Assembly (NCBI GenBank): GCA_023399055.1
Contig: JAEWQV010000017.1
Coordinates: 248,001 to 312,000 of the forward strand
Direction of reading: 5' to 3'
DNA length: 64,000 nucleotides
Origin: Bacillota bacterium
GTDB taxonomy: Bacteria; Bacillota; Clostridia; Lachnospirales; Lachnospiraceae
The notes below the pieces were generated by a model that was given only the letters and a program-made list of their open reading frames with translations, made no database searches and was not told the DNA's origin. Positions 62,926 to 64,000 of the stretch are shown in pieces. Numbering within the stretch: the first letter of the stretch is position 1; each line of letters starts with the position of its first letter. The translations under genes were made by a program, and so were the position numbers.

Positions 62926-64000
62926 TTAATCTGGAAAGCCATTATCTCCATACATGATAACGTCCATAATTTTATCTGCTGAAGCATCGTTTTTAAGTGC
63001 GGGTTTTGGTATCGGCTGCTTCCATAAAGGTTGGAGTGAAGCAGCTTTTACATTACATTGATTAAGATTATCTACCAGGTCTGTTCGTCCTCTATTTTCA
63101 GCAACGTTTTCTAATACTTCACCAACAGGTGTCGGGATCTTGATAGGAGATTCTCCAAGTGGAATCATTCCTTTTGCTGCCATTTCTTTCACATACGGAA
63201 TGTCGGGGATATTATGGGTTGTTTCTACCTGTCTTGCAAATCCAGGGGTAGTCTCAACTTTAGGTTTTATTGGTTCTGTATAGTCCTCAAGCTGAAAGTA
63301 AAGGTGGTGATTAAACGGATTTTCGTCGAGTTCATGTGCATTACGATGACCTTCAAGTCTAAACTTTTTATCATAGAATGGATTTTGACCACTTATGATA
63401 ACAAGACATTCAGTTGTAGACATAACTCTGAGCTGTTCAGGCTTCATAAGGCTATATTCATCCTGGTTGTAGGACATATTTACTCCGCCACTTTTACCAC
63501 CTTTGCTCTCGCTAGTATTTCTAACGGTCTGGGTTGCAGAACCAAGTGCTTTGGAAAAATATTCAAGGTCTTCTTGATTGGATGAACCGAGGAATATCTG
63601 TGTGGAACAGTCTCCCATTAATGTGCCCCAATCATCTTCATACATTGCTTTGATCTGGTCAATTGATTGCAAAATAATAGTACAACTGATGTGGTAGGAA
63701 CGCATTGTACTTAAATACTGATCGAAATCCGGAATTTGACCGATATTTTTAAACTCATCCAGCAGGAAATGGACAGGAATTGTAGTATAACGTTTTCCAT
63801 GTGTCCATTTACCGTCTCTAAGTGCATCCATAAAAAGATTTGCTTCTCTTTCGCTTTGGAACTCCCTTAGCACTACGCTTTTCTTGGTTTTTAACTGCCA
63901 TACCGTGTACTTCGTGTCTTCATCACCTTTTTCATCGGTGACAAGGTCTGCTTTCAACCATTCAACTTGCTTTTCCTTCGCTGCTTTTAACGTAAGTTCT
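62926..64000 (-). CDS. VirD4/TraG-type coupling protein (C-terminal part, cut by window edge)
   Basis: Open to the right edge, so the start and the Walker A motif are outside the window. The visible 358 residues include Walker B (VHFLLDEFKNIGQIPDF), the TraG/VirD4 continuation (STMRSYHISCTIILQSIDQIKAMY), the MGDCSTQIFLGSSNQEDLEYFSKALG run and a C-terminal domain of about 130 residues. It links the relaxosome to the channel and supplies energy. It is followed by the pilin-type gene, in the order usual for Gram-positive VirD4-led modules. Confidence 0.9.
   Translation of the reverse strand, partial: ELTLKAAKEKQVEWLKADLVTDEKGDEDTKYTVWQLKTKKSVVLREFQSEREANLFMDALRDGKWTHGKRYTTIPVHFLLDEFKNIGQIPDFDQYLSTMRSYHISCTIILQSIDQIKAMYEDDWGTLMGDCSTQIFLGSSNQEDLEYFSKALGSATQTVRNTSESKGGKSGGVNMSYNQDEYSLMKPEQLRVMSTTECLVIISGQNPFYDKKFRLEGHRNAHELDENPFNHHLYFQLEDYTEPIKPKVETTPGFARQVETTHNIPDIPYVKEMAAKGMIPLGESPIKIPTPVGEVLENVAENRGRTDLVDNLNQCNVKAASLQPLWKQPIPKPALKNDASADKIMDVIMYGDNGFPD

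Noticed and set aside
63214..63585. Plus-strand frame of 123 codons inside the VirD4 gene
   Set aside because: Antisense shadow; the minus strand has clear coupling-protein motifs.
1..64000. CRISPR arrays, tRNA and rRNA genes
   Set aside because: No regularly spaced repeats, no cloverleaf-like stretch with a T-loop, and no rRNA-like sequence were seen; a tool search could still find a tRNA.

Overview
The window looks like a low-GC, spore-forming Clostridia chromosome, most like a Lachnospiraceae (cluster XIVa) genome. The reasons are the AT-rich sequence, strong Shine-Dalgarno sites, an HPr carrying both His15 and Ser46, a YtaF-type sporulation membrane protein, SOS control of a Y-family polymerase, and an ABC sugar transporter operon without its own ATPase. 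No rRNA, tRNA or CRISPR array was seen.

Region 1 (about 0.2-9.1 kb, minus strand) is a self-contained PTS locus: a mannitol-type IICB, a MtlR/BglG-type PRD activator, a separate IIA, a PfkB-family sugar-phosphate kinase, a YggP/SorE-like zinc dehydrogenase, and its own HPr and Enzyme I. The two promoters share an operator-like motif. Region 2 (9.3-11.3 kb) has lgt, a DUF4190 membrane protein and ytaF. Region 3 (11.4-18.4 kb, minus strand) is a maltodextrin/starch module: LacI regulator, GH13 neopullulanase-type enzyme, MalG-, MalF- and MalE-type proteins, and a small wall-anchored starch-binding protein whose upstream region holds two LacI-type palindromes. Region 4 (18.6-28.8 kb) is mixed: an Nramp metal transporter, a secreted BspA-like leucine-rich-repeat protein with two small downstream genes, a lipoprotein, an AraC-GGDEF fusion, a LexA-controlled yolD/Y-polymerase pair lying between two copies of a ~72 bp repeat, an XRE regulator, a C39-like peptidase and a GNAT acetyltransferase.

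Region 5 (about 29-64 kb, running off the right edge) appears to be a conjugative element or integrated plasmid. It has a VirD4/TraG coupling protein, VirB2/Maff2-like pilin, a protein made of three pilin-like units, VirB6/TrbL-like, PrgI/VirB3-like and VirB4 proteins, a tyrosine recombinase, a two-OB-fold SSB-like protein, an AAA+ CbxX-type ATPase next to a membrane J-domain protein, an HD-GYP protein, and an operon of seven small single-pass surface proteins that is not part of standard transfer modules. It also encodes a divergent sigma-70-family factor. Most of its transcription units, on both strands, start 30-75 nt downstream of a -10-like box YACATAAT that differs from the TATAAT boxes of the host genes. 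The best candidate for an undescribed system is this element: a transfer machine with its own sigma factor, its own promoter grammar and an unusual envelope operon.

No relaxase, replication protein or element end is visible in the window, so the element type and borders stay open. All functional statements come from motifs read by eye; no database search was run.
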